64,000 bases of DNA, taken from positions 47,559,001-47,623,000 of the forward strand of contig NC_088335.1 in NCBI RefSeq assembly GCF_036884655.1, given 5' to 3'. The notes below the pieces were generated by a model. It was not told the origin of the DNA. It worked only from the letters and a program-made list of their open reading frames with translations, and ran no database searches. This DNA is from Musa acuminata AAA Group (taxonomy: Eukaryota; Streptophyta; Magnoliopsida; Zingiberales; Musaceae). Positions 1 through 12,602 of the stretch are shown piece by piece. Every line of letters begins with the position of its first letter. The stretch's first letter is position 1. Made by a program: the position numbers and the translations under genes.

Positions 1-2000
1 GTCTCGCTCTTGTACCTTTACTCTATGTTTCGTCTTCTATGTTGACTCTCTTAATACGACTTAAGTACTTAAAGTTTTACATAAATTACTCTACTTCTTA
101 GTTTGCATTGAGTTGATGGTAGCCCTCGTATCCACCATTCCATAAGTTAGCCCTCCGTTAAGTTCGATCTCCACGTCGGCTCTAAGTATGCTTTCATCTA
201 ATATTGTTTAAGGTTGCTCCATCACTTGATCTCACAATACGTCCACTAACTCATTACCTCATACGAGATCATGTGATGACTCTTCGTCACTCATTCAGAC
301 CATTGAGCTTTATAGAGCTATCATTTTGAGATACCCCTCTCAACATATGCGATCGGTTACATATAATTCTTTTTTTGGGAAATTGAGACTTATTCCTCTT
401 CGATATATGTCATATTGGAGTAACTTTTCTCTTTGCATCTTTGATTTTAAAAGTCTCAAAGACCATCATCCCCATAAACTACTCCATCTTACTGAACAAA
501 TTGTGCACTATTCCACCACCATAAATGAACTTGCTAGATTGCAACTCTTCACCAATACAACCCCCGTTATGCCTCTCAAGGCCTAGCAATATGTTGAATT
601 TACTATATACATCAGTCTCATACAAACGTATCCTTCTCATGCTAAAGAAAAAGTTTCAATGCTCCATGATACTAAGTTTTGATTATCTTAGGAAGGTCAT
701 GGATAATCCATCATCTACATATAAGCCATTGCATAAGAATCAAATTCTTTAAGTTAGCAATTCACCTCATATTTATGAGTTTTGCACAACTCTTTTAGTC
801 ACCGAGCAACTCATCCTTCTTTGCACGATATCATCCTTTGCTAAGTGCCTCGCTTACTTTGAGCATTGTCAAACTTGGTTGCAAACTTCGAGTAATAGCT
901 CGAACTCAACCATCACAACCATTGTACGCTATATATTTTTCCTACCTCTCTTGTCCTCATGGTTCCTTTCGCTCGAAGGATTGGTTGTTCCTCCGAATAT
1001 CAATCTCATATGCCTATTCAATTGAATGACTCATTTCCCTATGTCTCTATGCTCGTTTCCCTCAAAATGATTATGCATGTTGGCTGCCCTCAACACAGCC
1101 TCGTTATGTCCCTTAAATTTGCATACCAAGTATTTCTAAGTATGCTTATTTCACTCTGATATCATTTGTTACAGATTTAGTTATTGTTACCTAAGTCGTG
1201 TGGCACCTCTGTGTGTCTATTCACAAATGGTCAATCTCCTCAAAACCTTTTATGATCCCTTGAAGACTTACAAAAAAGAATAAATGTTAGAGGAAACATT
1301 TAACTTGGGATCCCATAAACAGATATTTTAATAGACACTTGATAGGTAATACAAATTATAAACATAAATTTCGTAAGCTTTTAACGGTTATACAACAAAG
1401 GGTCCAAGATGATCCATCGTGGCCAAAAGTCCCCACAAGTGTTCATATGACACTACTGTGGAATAAGGCAACGAACCAGTCCTAGACTTTATCCCAAATG
1501 CTTATCTAGTTATGTGCCACCCGAGTAGTTTCTAGGTGCTTTGTTGGCTAATACTTTATAATATCCTACAGGAGTTAGAAATCTCATAAAATGATTGCTT
1601 AGCTAGCTTTTTTCTAGAAAATTTTGTCCTTACACCATGACTATTGAAATAACCATAAAAACCAATCAAAATAGGGTTACTAAGTCTATTATAAACTATC
1701 TATATGTTGTATAAAGAATTGAAAGATATAAATATATATAAACATTATATCGAATATCCAGTTTACATATATGTCCAATAACATAAGGGCAATTATATGA
1801 TGCAAATGTCTATTGAGGTGGAGATGTTCGTGTCTCGTAGAAAAATTCATTTTATCATCTAGCAGTAGATGGATGATAATAACTCATGACATAGATACTT
1901 ATGTATTGTTAAGTTTTACTATGAGCGTTACCGCAACTTTGCCTATAGATCACAAAGAATATACCAGTATTTTTATTGCTGATCAAATTAAAGACCTTTG
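1..2000 (-). mobile_element. Decayed LTR retrotransposon, 5' part (minus strand)
   Basis: No long open reading frame survives. At 1152-1164 the minus strand reads TGATATCAGAGTG, close to the plant initiator-tRNA primer-binding site TGGTATCAGAGC. Two bases away an LTR-like end (minus ...TAACA, plus TGTTACAG from 1167) begins. This geometry suggests internal gag-side sequence at 1-1151 and an LTR from 1167 rightwards. I could not fix the outer LTR end; 2000 is a guess. Family unknown. Confidence 0.4.
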
Positions 2001-2678
2001 ACAATGGTTATGACATGTGACTTTTGACTTGTAATCAATGATTTTTAGTCTTGGTTTCAACCATCGTTTAAACTAATGTAGTTTAACCATAAGAATTATA
2101 GTCATAGTTTTAGTTGTACTTAACAAGCTAAAATAGAGGTTTCAATTGGTATATGTCCACAGAGCCATCCATGTTCATCTAACCAATGTTTCAGTTGAAT
2201 TCTTTAAGCTTCTTCTGCTTTATGCCATCCACTAAGCAATGTTTTTTGGGAAAGCCATCCCACTAAGTCATGTTGGTGGCATCAGTAGAGAGCTGAAGGT
2301 TCATTTGGAACACACCTTATTGCTAGCATCGATCTTACTCTGAGGGGACCTTTGATAAAGTTGCTTGGACTAATAAACAGAGCAGAACTTTCCCAATCTG
2401 AATTTTCAGCGGAGCTGTTGCAAGATTTAGATGAACACAGAGCACAAGTTGTTCTTTCCTACTGCTGTAAGATAAACAAAGATTTGTTCTTCAATGGCAA
2501 AACTATTATGAACAAGAAATGAATGTTCATGCTCTGACTACATCATTCAGGTCAAGAAAAAAAGGTACCTGACTTCAGTGCAATCATCATCAAGTGTGCG
2601 TGTGTTTGATCAAAACCAATGCATGAGAGACCAGGAGAAGAAGAAGAAGAAGAAGAAGGAACTATGCATGTATAATCT
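2001..2678. other. Intergenic / 3' flank of the LEA_2 gene
   Basis: No gene seen. A short (GAA)n microsatellite lies at about 2636-2659, 20 bp past the stop codon of the minus-strand LEA_2 gene, so it probably falls in its 3' UTR. Confidence 0.5.
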
Positions 2679-3401
2679 TCAAGACTTCATTCTGCAACGT
2701 TTTGCCACCAGCACCCCATTTGGAGGAGCACTCAGCTCAACGTCGCAGCGAGGGTAGATCCAGTAAGAGAAGTGGCCTGCGCCCAGACTTGCCTTCACCT
2801 TGAAGGTTCCCCTAATACTGTACACGACACTGTTGCTTCTCACCTGCTGCTGCAGCTGGAGGGCAAGGCCAGGTGGAAGGGACACCTCGCTGGATACCAT
2901 GTGCACCGACTCCAGCCTCGACTCGCCTGTCTGCTGAGCGAAAGGCTGCACCGCCTGGACCGCGATGATCCGGTCGTGGAAGTACAGCTCCACGCCCAAG
3001 TACTCGAACGTGAACTCTATCTTGTGGTTCGGGTTGGAGAAGTTGGCGAGGAAGGTGAAGTCGCTATTTAGGTACGTGGAGGAGTCGATGTAGATGGTGT
3101 TAAGGCTTGCGGCGGTCAGATCCAGCGAGGGGTTCCTCGGCTTGACGACGAGGAAGATGATGAGCGTGATGACCCCCGCGAGGATGAGGAGAAGACTGAA
3201 GACGACGCACACGACTGCACCACACCATATCAAGGGGCTCGTTTTGTGGCGAGGTTGGAGGAGGCGTTGCATCCTCGTTCGCGAGTCGTAGAACTCCGAC
3301 AACGGTGGCGCCTGCAGCGCCGGTGACCCTGGTTTCATGGGTGTGGTGGTGGCTGACTTAGGAGGTCGGAGGCCGTAAGGGGAGCTGAGACGAGGAGGCA
3401 T
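2679..3401 (-). CDS. NDR1/HIN1-like (NHL) LEA_2-domain membrane protein
   Basis: A single-exon protein of 240 residues. The first ATG in frame is at 3401 (MPPRLSSPYG); the frame stays open upstream but has no ATG there. The N-terminus is a Pro/Ser-rich cytosolic tail of about 55 residues. A strongly hydrophobic segment follows at roughly residues 57-86 (WCGAVVCVVFSLLLILAGVI) and then the basic VVKPRNP. The rest is the LEA_2/WHy-type beta domain with the NHL pattern: SLDLTAASLNTIYI, then NFSNPNHKI, then YFHDRIIAV, ending CDVELSAPPNGVLVAKRC. Family members are anchored to the plasma membrane or cell periphery; several are induced in pathogen responses and some in senescence. Specific role unknown. 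No frameshift or missing region is visible. Confidence 0.88.
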   Translation of the reverse strand: MPPRLSSPYGLRPPKSATTTPMKPGSPALQAPPLSEFYDSRTRMQRLLQPRHKTSPLIWCGAVVCVVFSLLLILAGVITLIIFLVVKPRNPSLDLTAASLNTIYIDSSTYLNSDFTFLANFSNPNHKIEFTFEYLGVELYFHDRIIAVQAVQPFAQQTGESRLESVHMVSSEVSLPPGLALQLQQQVRSNSVVYSIRGTFKVKASLGAGHFSYWIYPRCDVELSAPPNGVLVAKRCRMKS

Positions 3402-6400
3402 CTGCGGAGGAGTGTGGGGGAGAAACACCTTGGGAAGAAGTAATGGGGTGAGATGGTTTCTTGAGGACTATGGAAGGCAAAGAGGAAAGAAGCTTTTGAA
3501 GGAGGGAATGGGCCATGCTGTGGTTGGTGACTCACAAAGGGAGCTCGGCATTTGAATAAAGTGAGAGGGAGATGGGAGTTTGGAAGAGTCTGCTTTCTCT
3601 TTGACAAAGCACTATAGTTAAAATGTTATGATATCATCAAACTATCTTTGAGTGATAATTATTAAGAGATTAATTATAAATTATCTTTGTAATTAATTAT
3701 CTTAAGTATCTTTCTTACGAAAGTAAAACATTGAAATCCCTATACATGAATTAAGATTTTTCAAACTTTATTTGAAAATATTTCTTATCCTTTTTCAAAC
3801 TTCATCTTGCAATGAATATGTACTGGAAATATTTTCCTATTTATTTACGGCTCAATCATCCATATAAGGTCTTAGACAATATTAAGTCGGTTCGAATATC
3901 ATTTAATTGATATAATAACTAATTCATTTGAATTAATTTTATCGACTTTAAACCAATCAAATTGAACTTATAGTTAACTTTTTTTTTTTTTTTGATAGGG
4001 AATGTTACATATGGCAAAACAATGGCAGATCCTAATTGATTAAGATTTTCTCTCCTATCTTGTTAGCATATTTGACAAACAAAATAACCGACAATGTAAA
4101 CATAAAAATTATAATTATACTATTATTTTTTATAAGATAGACGAGAATAAAAAGTTTAAGATGATTTGAATATGTACTAGAAATATTTACAATGAATATT
4201 TGACAAGCAACATAGCAGAGAATGTAAACATAAAAATTATGATTATATTATTAAAATATTTGATAAGTAACATAGAAGATAGTGTAAGTACAAAAATTAT
4301 AATTATATAAGACGGGCGAGAATAAAAAGTTTAAGATGATAGAAAATTAAGAGAATTTCTTTCATCTCCTAAAAAAAATTATTATAATTAAATTTTTTAT
4401 TGATCGATAATTATAATCAAAATTTAATCAGATTTATGATACAACTTACCTAAATAAATAGAATCACAAAATCTCAGTCAAATCATTTGGTACACTAAGG
4501 TTGGTGTGCATTGATGTTGTGAGTGAGACCCACAAAGCCCACCTCAAATCACCTCAAGCATCTACTAGTTTTCCTTTTTCATTTTCACTCGATAAGGATA
4601 CAAACATCAGCGTATCTCTTTCTCTCTCTGAAGTGTGCAAAACAAATGTTAGCCGAGAAGAGAGAAGAATGCACCCATCAGTAAAATAAGGTGATGTGCG
4701 AAGTATAAAACATAATCGAGTTATCCCAAATCAAAACCAAAAATTATCGAGCCTCTACGAGTGTTGACATTCTTGAAATGCTTCCTCCGAAGATACAAAG
4801 GGGATCTCTCAATTCAGCCTTCTAATATTCTTTGCTTTTTTTTCTTTTCTTTTTACTCTGAAATTTTTTTATAATTTACTGAGATTTATAATTTTTTATC
4901 CTTAGACGATGAGAGAACCTTTTGAATTCGTAGTTTAAGCTGCTATATTTTGTTTTATTTACTTTGGAAAGAAAGAAACAATAAATACAATATAATTGCT
5001 TCTGTGAAATGCTGGCTTTAGTTTATAATGCTAATGAATTCATGTAAGTTAATGCTGCATTCCCTCTTTCCACTGCTAATTTTATTTATTGATATGAAAG
5101 AAACAGCATCCTAATTGTACTATATTCATTCATCATTACAATGAGAGGCGACCAAAACTAGCCTTTATTTCCTCTTGTTTCTCAAAAGAAACACAACAGC
5201 ACTATAAAAACAGTCATTTACACATGATGCACAAATTTGATAAGACCATATGACACATTTTAATGAGCCTTTATATTCATATTATCCAAAAATAAAAATA
5301 AAATAATATAGATCCTCTAGACACACACACCCGTAACAACTTCATTCAACAAATCGTTCTTTGTTTTTGTTTATATATACAGATGTTTGACATTATATTT
5401 TATCTTGATTTTATATTCTTTTGTTTATAAAAATATATGTTCGAATGGGTTGCAGCGCTATAGTGCGACCACTCATCGCACCAAGCAAAACAGCCCAAAA
5501 TGACTCTATTTTTGTGTGCCATGAGTTCTTTTCTGCAACTTGCTACCGCACACACGAAACGTCAGCCATCTCAGCATCCTTGCGGCCAAGACGCGAATTT
5601 AGTTTGAGTTGCCTAAGTTGCAAAGCGTCCTTGCACCAACTTCTCAGACTTAGTTGGGATTGCCTAAGTCCTGACGCACCCTTGTGATATGCGTCTGCAA
5701 AGGTCAACAAGTTTGCAATCTCACTTAAGTCTCGAAGGAAATGTAAAATAGAAAGTTGATTAGTTCGAAGAATGAACGACAGATAAGTCCTGACGTCTCG
5801 CGGAAAGGAAAGCTTTACAAGCAATTCAGCAAACACCTTGCGAGAGAAAACAAAAAAAAAGAAAAACAAGAACTTTAGAAAGTTGTGCTAATACCTTATG
5901 TATATTACATATTCAACCACGGTGAAATTTTAAGTTTGTGCATCTTTTCCTTAATTAAAAGCCACACACACACACGCTATATATATATATATATTTCTTA
6001 TGTATTACTATCTAACTTAATATTTGTCATCACTGTATGAAGCAAAACATCAGTTCCACCTTTGTGAGATATATGGTGAAGCATATGCATATATATCATA
6101 TATGGATTATATTGAAAGTTCTCAAAGAAAACAAATGTGAAAGGGCAAAAAAAAGTACGTTATTTTATAGAATAATGAGTTGTATTCTATAATTTCTTGA
6201 TAAATACAACAAATGATTACATCACTATATGCTTCACTAATTAAATTAGCATAGGTGAAGTACTCTTATAATGAAGTATACCACTGTATCACCGCTTGGA
6301 ACAAAGTGAGCTAATTATATATTACGCTTGTAATTAGTTGCTTTTATTATTTTGATCTTTATAATTTTAAAAATTATATTGAGATATCTATACTTATGAA

Positions 6401-7007
6401 AGTGAAACATTTAAACATGTTGCTCTAATAAAATTTTTCTATCTCTCTTGATTTTTAACACTATGAAATTATCTTTTTAATATTGTATAAAGATCTCAAT
6501 GTTTTACTTTCCTAAGTTTAGAAATTTCAATATAACTTTTAAAAATATACGAACTGAAATACTAAAAGTAATTAACTACATGGGATAATTTATAATTTTC
6601 TCAAATAAAATTGGGCATCCATTTCTTTTAGGCTGTGGACCATGTCATGAAAAAATTGAATCTTCTTCCTAGTAAGAAATTTACATAGTATATACATTAA
6701 ACATTTATAGACTAACTGAAAATCTTCTTCCATTTGGGCTAAGATTTAGTACTAAATATTTTATGAAAATATTAACTCAATCATCATATTAACCTGTTTA
6801 AGGATTATTTCTCAGATTCGATGATGGTGCCCCTACAGATCGGATAAAAGTTTTGCTAGATAAAATCGAAAAGTACGCATCATAAATCTGATATATTGTC
6901 ATTTGATTTCAATCATAACATTAAAATTTTTTTCACGTAAAAGTAATATATTTTAATTTTTATGATTAGATGAATATTATCGTTCTCCGCCATGTTCATC
7001 AGCTCAC
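3402..7007. other. AT-rich intergenic region
   Basis: No convincing gene. The short open frames at 4501-4689 and 5421-5869 have no recognisable domain and overlap on opposite strands. Contents seen are poly-T and AT-rich DNA, an imperfect tandem repeat at 4066-4340, and small CA/TA runs near 5965-5992. Confidence 0.5.
4066..4340. repeat. Degenerate tandem repeat, about three units
   Basis: The block '...atttgacaa(g)caa.ata...gaca(a)tgtaaacataaaaattataattat...' recurs at about 4068, 4197 and 4258. Two of the units end in 'gagaataaaaagtttaagatga'-type sequence (4143 and 4318). Units are unequal and diverged. Confidence 0.5.
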
Positions 7008-7362
7008 CTGTTGCGGCAACGAGCTTCATGGCTTTGGAGCGGCATTTGTCGCACTTTATCTGCACTTTGATCACTATCTTCTGCTGCAAAGATAGATGAA
7101 TGCGTCTGCTTGCTTTGTTAGCAGATCATTGAATCTAACCGTGCAATGTACTGCTTCTTCTCAGAAAGAAACAGAGGAAATGGTACACGCGACAAGTAAT
7201 CAACACAGCACAATTCTGATGTGCTTTTGAAGCAATATCATCCTAATTCATTTTTAGGAGGATTTTTGGACCCCCTTCAACAGTATATAACAATAATAAT
7301 CTCGGTATAAGCAGTACCCACACTAAGCTATAAAAAGAGAATGGAGGAAGGCATACCTTCAT
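7008..7362 (-). pseudogene. HMA-domain (HIPP-like) gene, first two exons only
   Basis: Two short exons fit the start of a heavy-metal-associated plant protein. Exon 1 is ATG AAG (7362-7357), followed by the donor GTATG. Exon 2 is 7083-7008, after the acceptor TTGCAG and before the donor GTGAGC. Together they read MKQKIVIKVQIKCDKCRSKA and then MKLVAAT plus a split Gly. This holds the first HMA strand and a CxxC metal site (KCDKC). A TATA-like element (TATATAG, 7431-7438, minus) sits about 70 bp upstream of the ATG. The ATG-AAG / CAG-AAG split is the usual HIPP gene structure. I could not find the expected third exon (rest of the HMA fold and a CaaX tail) anywhere down to 3600, so I call it truncated; a very long second intron is the alternative. 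Confidence 0.55.
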
Positions 7363-7430
7363 GTTCCTTGTTCTCGATGGATTGAGAAGAAACTGATGTC
7401 TTGGCTTCAATGAGAAGAAGATTGTGGTAC

Positions 7431-7438
7431 CTATATAT
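7431..7438 (-). promoter_or_regulatory. TATA-like box of the HIPP fragment
   Basis: The minus strand reads GGATATATAG, about 70 bp before the ATG at 7362. This spacing suits a TSS about 30 bp downstream plus a short leader. Position and sequence only. Confidence 0.35.
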
Positions 7439-8097
7439 CCACACACTGTCATCAATGTGTTCATGTGAAGGAGAAGACTGGTCGAAGGTGCCTGCAAAAC
7501 CAAGTCAATGCGCAATACTTCAATGCTAAGAACACCATAACTGTGCCAGATCAGAGACGATGGTTTCTATTGCCATCGTCATCGGGTAACAGTGTAAGTA
7601 GAAGGTCTTATTCATGTCACTGGTTGCTTTCATGGTGCCATTCACAAGTATATATTACAAGGAGTGGATTGGATACTGTAGCAGTAGAAACCAACTCTAC
7701 AGAAGTCATGTTAGATCAGCTCAAAATCTTTGATGTGCATTTCCAATGAATCCAACCAAGTAGAACCTGTAATGTCATCTCAATGGGGATCACAACAAGA
7801 CAGCTTCAGCTTCCTATCAAAGCTAATCTACCAAAACATCAAGCCATTCCATATGAAGTTGGTTTAAAGCATGTGAACCATTTGATCATTGATGAATGGT
7901 CATCACTGTACTTGATCAAACATTATCCTAAACTATGAACGACAGTCGCCTCTTCACCTGCCCCCGTCCCACTTCATGCTGTTCTTGTTGTTTATGATTC
8001 TTATCACCGTTCAATTATTGACTTGGGATGTGAGTTGAGAAGAGTTTGGTGCTCTCCTATGTTTTCTCCACGTTCCATCCTTGATTTGCTCCGATCC

Positions 8098-9391
8098 ATG
8101 GATCTCTACGGCCAGTCTTCTTCTTGGATGGGCTTCCTCGGAGGGATGATCAAGCCTGTGGTCTCGACGGCCGTGGTGGTGATGGCGGTGGTCCTGTCCT
8201 TCTCTCAAAAGCTTGGGCTTGAAGGGGAGATGGTTCAGGCCACTGTGAGATCCTTCCTCCAGCTCTCTGTTGTTGGTTTTGTGCTTCAGTTCATCTTCGC
8301 CCAGAAGAATGCTGGATGGGTTTTGCTTGCCTACTTGTTCATGGTCTGCCCCCTCCTCTCTCTCTCTCTCTCTCTCTGTGCGTTTTAGCTCCAAAGGAAA
8401 AACACAATTTGGGGCTTTGCTCCCAAAACACTGAGACGAGGACAAAATATATGCTGTGTGGGACAGAACATATCTTAGACTGAATGTATTCCCAAGATAT
8501 GAGAGGATAGACAGGAGCACCCTCCTCAATGTGATGAGGTTTATAGATCGAACAAATAGGAGAAAGGATTGATGAATTATACAGTATGATTCATCTTTTC
8601 CTAATGTGTTTGATCCACGAGAGAAGAACAAATGAGCAAAAATGTACTTCCCTTCCCTTCATGGCTTCAGCAAACAATGGTTCTTGGTGGCTGTGTACAG
8701 GTATCGGTTGCTGGCTACACCGCAGGAAGGCGGGCGGCACACGTACCTCGCGGGAAGTGGATTGCCGGCGCATCCATCTTGATTGGAACAACGGCGACCA
8801 TGTTCTTGCCCATCGCATTGGATGTTCTACCTTTCACGCCCCAGTTCTTCATCCCTGTTTCCGGGATGATGGTTGGTCACGCAATGGCCGTCACCGGAGT
8901 CACGATGAAGCAGCTCCATGAAGACATCAAGGCCCAGAGGAACCTGGTTGGTCTCAGCGCACTCGATGATCCACACAGGACGCTGAATCTCCATTTCCTT
9001 TTTGATACTCTCCAGCACTCGAAAGTTGTGGAGATCTGCAAGAGTGATGAACGGGACAACTCCTTGTGAACAGGTGGAAGCGGCATTGGCTCTCGGCGCA
9101 ACTCCTCGTCAAGCGACGATGCAGCAGGCGACGAGATCGCTGGTGGTGGCGCTGTCGCCGGACCTTGACAGCGTCAAGACCGTCGGCCTCATCACCCTGC
9201 CCGGGACCATGACAGGCCTCATAATGGGCGGCGCGTCTCCAATGGAGGCAATCCAGCTGCAGATAGTCATCACCAACATGCTTGTCGGGGCTTGTGTGAT
9301 GAGCAGCATCCTTTCCACCTACCTGTGCCTGCCTGTGTTCTTCACCAAAGCTTACCAATTGGATCACCATGTGCTTGCTGCTGCAAATTGA
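8098..9391 (+). CDS. ALS3: ALS3/STAR2-type UPF0014 membrane transporter subunit
   Basis: Three exons, all phase 0: 8098-8343 (donor GTCTGC), 8701-8946 (acceptor TGTACAG, donor GTTGGT) and 9074-9391 (acceptor GAACAG). Joined length is 269 residues, close to Arabidopsis ALS3 and rice STAR2. It is an almost entirely hydrophobic UPF0014/YbbM-type permease. Family signatures are FSQKLGLEGEM, RSFLQLSVVGFVLQFIF, AGYTAGRRAAHVPRGK, PVSGMMVGHAMAVTGVTMKQ, ALALGATPRQA and TVGLITLPGTMTGLIMGGASP. Known family role: ALS3/STAR2 pairs with the ATP-binding subunit STAR1 in a half-type ABC transporter needed for aluminium tolerance. The start at 8098 gives MDLYGQSSSWMGFLGGM, which matches the family N-terminus; the frame extends upstream to 8023 without an ATG that improves it. 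A CT-rich tract (about 8349-8378) lies at the start of intron 1. Confidence 0.93.
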
Positions 9392-10940
9392 AGCCTCTTT
9401 GCCTTCTCCACGTTGAGCTTGTAGCTTGCAGCCCACAGCTCATGCCATCTAATCATCATGAATTGTCGTACCTGAAATCTTCCAAGAACACCTCAAAATA
9501 TTACATGCATCGTTGTATATATTTGGATCTTCTTCCCTCTCTTTCTGCTTCCATGCAAATTTTTCTTCCAAAGAACTCAGTGCTTCGAGCAGTCCATTTT
9601 GTTACTCTCGATAAGTATTTACGGTCCCTCAATTACCAGTGTCAACCTCCACCACCCTTTCCCCCCTGTGCCTCCCCTGCTCCTCCTCCACCTCCCCCTT
9701 CTCCCCCCCTTCTCCCCCTCGCCCTCAGCCTCTGCCGTGTTAATTGATCCCCAATGTATCTTTTATGTTGCATAAAAATAATTTTATTTGTGGATGATTT
9801 TCTCATATTTTTTATTTATTAATTTAGTTGTCTTCCTCTTTTAGCTCCTTAAGGAGTGGATGAAAAATTGAATTATGTGTTATATGTAAGACACTCATAT
9901 TATCATTAAGGAGTGGATGCTAATATCATGAAGAAGATAGTTGAACCATCAACTTCTATAGTGGTGTTTTATTCATCTTGTTATTGATGAGCATTTTGTT
10001 CTTACACTTTCAATATTTTTGTATTGATCATTTTCTTATTCAAGATAATAATTAGGTTTTTGAGGTGATACTTCTATGACTTCATTCGATTGACATGATA
10101 TATTCTTCTTGATTTAGGAAGGTGGTTAATGTGAATTATTATAAATCATTACTAGAGGTTTGCTTAGATATATATACATCAAAAACAACATGCCTAGATA
10201 TATATACCATATTAGTAATAGGGTGAATACATCTATATTCCTTATGACTACAGCTATATCCAAGAAAAACATAAGAAATTTTTTCTTGGAAAACTTATTT
10301 TGACTTTGGTGCCTTAAATAAGGAAAACATCAACAGTTGAAAACTTTTAAGCTATTATAGTTTGGATTTTTTTTAATAATTTTTTTTAAAAATAATATTT
10401 TTATTTTAATAGAAGAGGAACATAATCTATTTATCAAGAAAGTTGTAAAAAAAAAACATCTACCCAAAACTTTAAACGATATGTCAATGCTTCCCTTCGA
10501 AGATTCTATTTTGCTCTGATATATCCGGACATGATAATTGTTGAGCTATTCTACGTTGAGTAAAATGGCTAGTATAAGACGTTGAGGTAAGTTTTGCTCC
10601 ACTATCACCTTGAAAAATCTTTATTTTTCTATCAAATTAATTTTTTACTAATTTTTTATATCTCAAGAAATAGTTATAAAAATTATATTTTTGCTTTATA
10701 GCAAGCCCCCATAAGTCAGATTTTCTCCAAAGAAAATTGATATATTTTATTAGAATCTTAAAAAGGAAGTTTGCATCTCTTTCTTGGTTAACAACTAGTC
10801 CAAATAGAGCATCGAGTAACCCAAATAGAAATGTTGGTAACCTTCTTTTTATCAAGAACTTGTAGAAATTTTGAATGAGGGTGTCCCATTCGTTTGGTGT
10901 TATAAATTTGAAGAGGCTTTTTGAGTTTTAATGACTGATA

Positions 10941-11095
10941 AAGCCTCTATTTGTGTCTTTTCGATAGCATAAAATTATCATTTTCATATCCCTTCACTAC
11001 AATTTTTTTGGCTTCGATCCTTATCATAAAGATTTTAGTAAAGGGGTATAAGAAATGATAATTTTATACTTTCGAAGAGACACAAATAGAGGCTT
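10941..11095. repeat. MITE-like imperfect inverted repeat
   Basis: Left arm starting AAGCCTCTATTTGTGTCTTT (10941) is mirrored by the right arm ending ACACAAATAGAGGCTT (to about 11095). Homology runs roughly 55-60 bp into each arm, with a loop of about 35 bp. The short direct sequence GATAAAGCC occurs at both borders (about 10937 and 11099). It could form a long hairpin. No transposase is present. Confidence 0.65.
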
Positions 11096-12359
11096 TCCGA
11101 TAAAGCCTTGGCTTCAATCGTTTATTATTTTTTATCCTCGAAGTTTGTCATTGTTTAGCCATGGCTCATACTAAGAGTTGTATTGCTTCTTGCCATTCTC
11201 CTCTATTGTTTCTTCTGCTACGATTTTCTTTGCAAGGTGGTTGGGTATCCTAAGATTTCGAATCAAGAGCAAAACCTATGACTTTCATAGATGAAAATTA
11301 AATGTACTTAACTTCATGGCACGAAGTCCTTTCGGCATATCGACCAGTCCTTCGGTTCGATATCCAATCTTCTAACATGATGCTCTCCAACCTAATATCT
11401 GATTCTTCTGTTTTAATCAATTTATCTTTCCATGATCGAAATTAGTCATGCGTCACTCAAATATTGATTAGATCATAACTTCAATAATTGATTTCATCAT
11501 CAAAATCCGAGATTAAACAATTAAGACAAACAATGAAAAAAAAATAGTCTCTCTTTACTCCAATTCTCTACATTGCTATAGTAAGATGTAATAAGACTCT
11601 TTATATACACAATTTCTAATCATTAAGAAATTATTGTAATCAAGGAATATGAATAAAGGAGGAAATAATAATCCCTTGAATCATGACAATCATTTTGTTA
11701 ATCGATCCCCAATGTATCTTTTGTGCTACATGGAAAGAATCCCAACACATCTTTTATGTTGTATTGGAAAGAATTAATTTTTTTCTCCTTTAACTCCTTG
11801 CCATGGTTAAGTTGATTTTGTGAGATCTCATTAACTTCTTCAAGCAGAAGAACGAATGAAAGAAAAGAAAAGGAAAAAAAAAAGGACTATTAAAAATTTT
11901 AAAATAAAATTATAATTAACAAAAAGAGTTTGTCAATAGAATTTTTTCATACTTATTTTACTGATATTTGAGTGTCATCTAACAGCAACACATTTAGAGT
12001 TGGATAATAAACGTATCCAAAGAACACATTTAGTGCATTCTTTTACTAATATTTGGTTGTTATCGATCGCGAGACTCAATTAGCAAACGCAAGCGATGTC
12101 TCATCCCCCGTCACTATTGTCTCAGAAGAAGAAGAAGCCGAAGCAGTAACAGTGTTTTTACTGACATAAATGAGATCAAGAGATGGATGCGACGTAGAGT
12201 TATCGGACCAAAGAGGACGAAGCTTACAAGTTGAGTGTGACACATGGCGTAGAGGGAGCAGCCGTGTCGAGTTTGCGCTCGTTGCATGCAGGTCTCTTCA
12301 ACGTCAGTCAAACGATTCGAGTTTCCCAGCACTGAAGGGGGAGGGAAAGGCTATGAACC

Positions 12360-12602
12360 TTATCGTCTTCTTCCTGTGATGCAGAACGAGATGGCCATCG
12401 CTGCTGTGTCTGATGTGATGGAGGTGGAATCAGGCGATGTGTCGCCCGAGCAAAGCAAGACGGCGGCCGGCCCTGCGAGCACTGAGCAATCGGCGGCCAC
12501 GTAGGGACGAGGTGGAAAGCCTCGTTTGAACGCCAAGGATGCCATCGCCATAATGTCTCCGATGGAAGACAGGCCGTGGTGGGCGCCGATGCACATCGAC
12601 AT
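12360..12602 (-). CDS. Hypothetical small protein in a GC-rich island (80 aa)
   Basis: This frame starts ATGTCGATGTGCATCGG and shows GC-rich third positions unlike the AT-rich flanks, which is why it is listed. A TATA-rich stretch lies upstream on the same strand (about 12749-12780). The product, MSMCIGAHHGLSSIGDIMAM..., has no domain I recognise. An overlapping minus-strand frame (12430-12729) and a plus-strand frame (12286-12504) use the same island, so the reading frame is uncertain. It may be a gene remnant or a non-coding GC island. Confidence 0.2.
   Translation of the reverse strand: MSMCIGAHHGLSSIGDIMAMASLAFKRGFPPRPYVAADCSVLAGPAAVLLCSGDTSPDSTSITSDTAAMAISFCITGRRR

Noticed and set aside
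3402..3428. Upstream extension of the LEA_2 protein (nine extra residues)
   Set aside because: It would need a GTG start; the first ATG at 3401 is the plausible plant start.
5421..5869. Overlapping open frames of 88 and 108 codons on opposite strands
   Set aside because: No domain, no promoter-like context, and AT-rich flanks without splice support.
7243..7749. Open frames on both strands around the HIPP first exon
   Set aside because: They cross the ATG-AAG|GTATG donor and contain no family motif; the spliced two-exon reading is the better explanation.
8011..9436. Minus-strand open frames opposite the ALS3-type gene
   Set aside because: They mirror GC-rich exons on the plus strand and have no domain; the plus-strand exons give a complete family protein.
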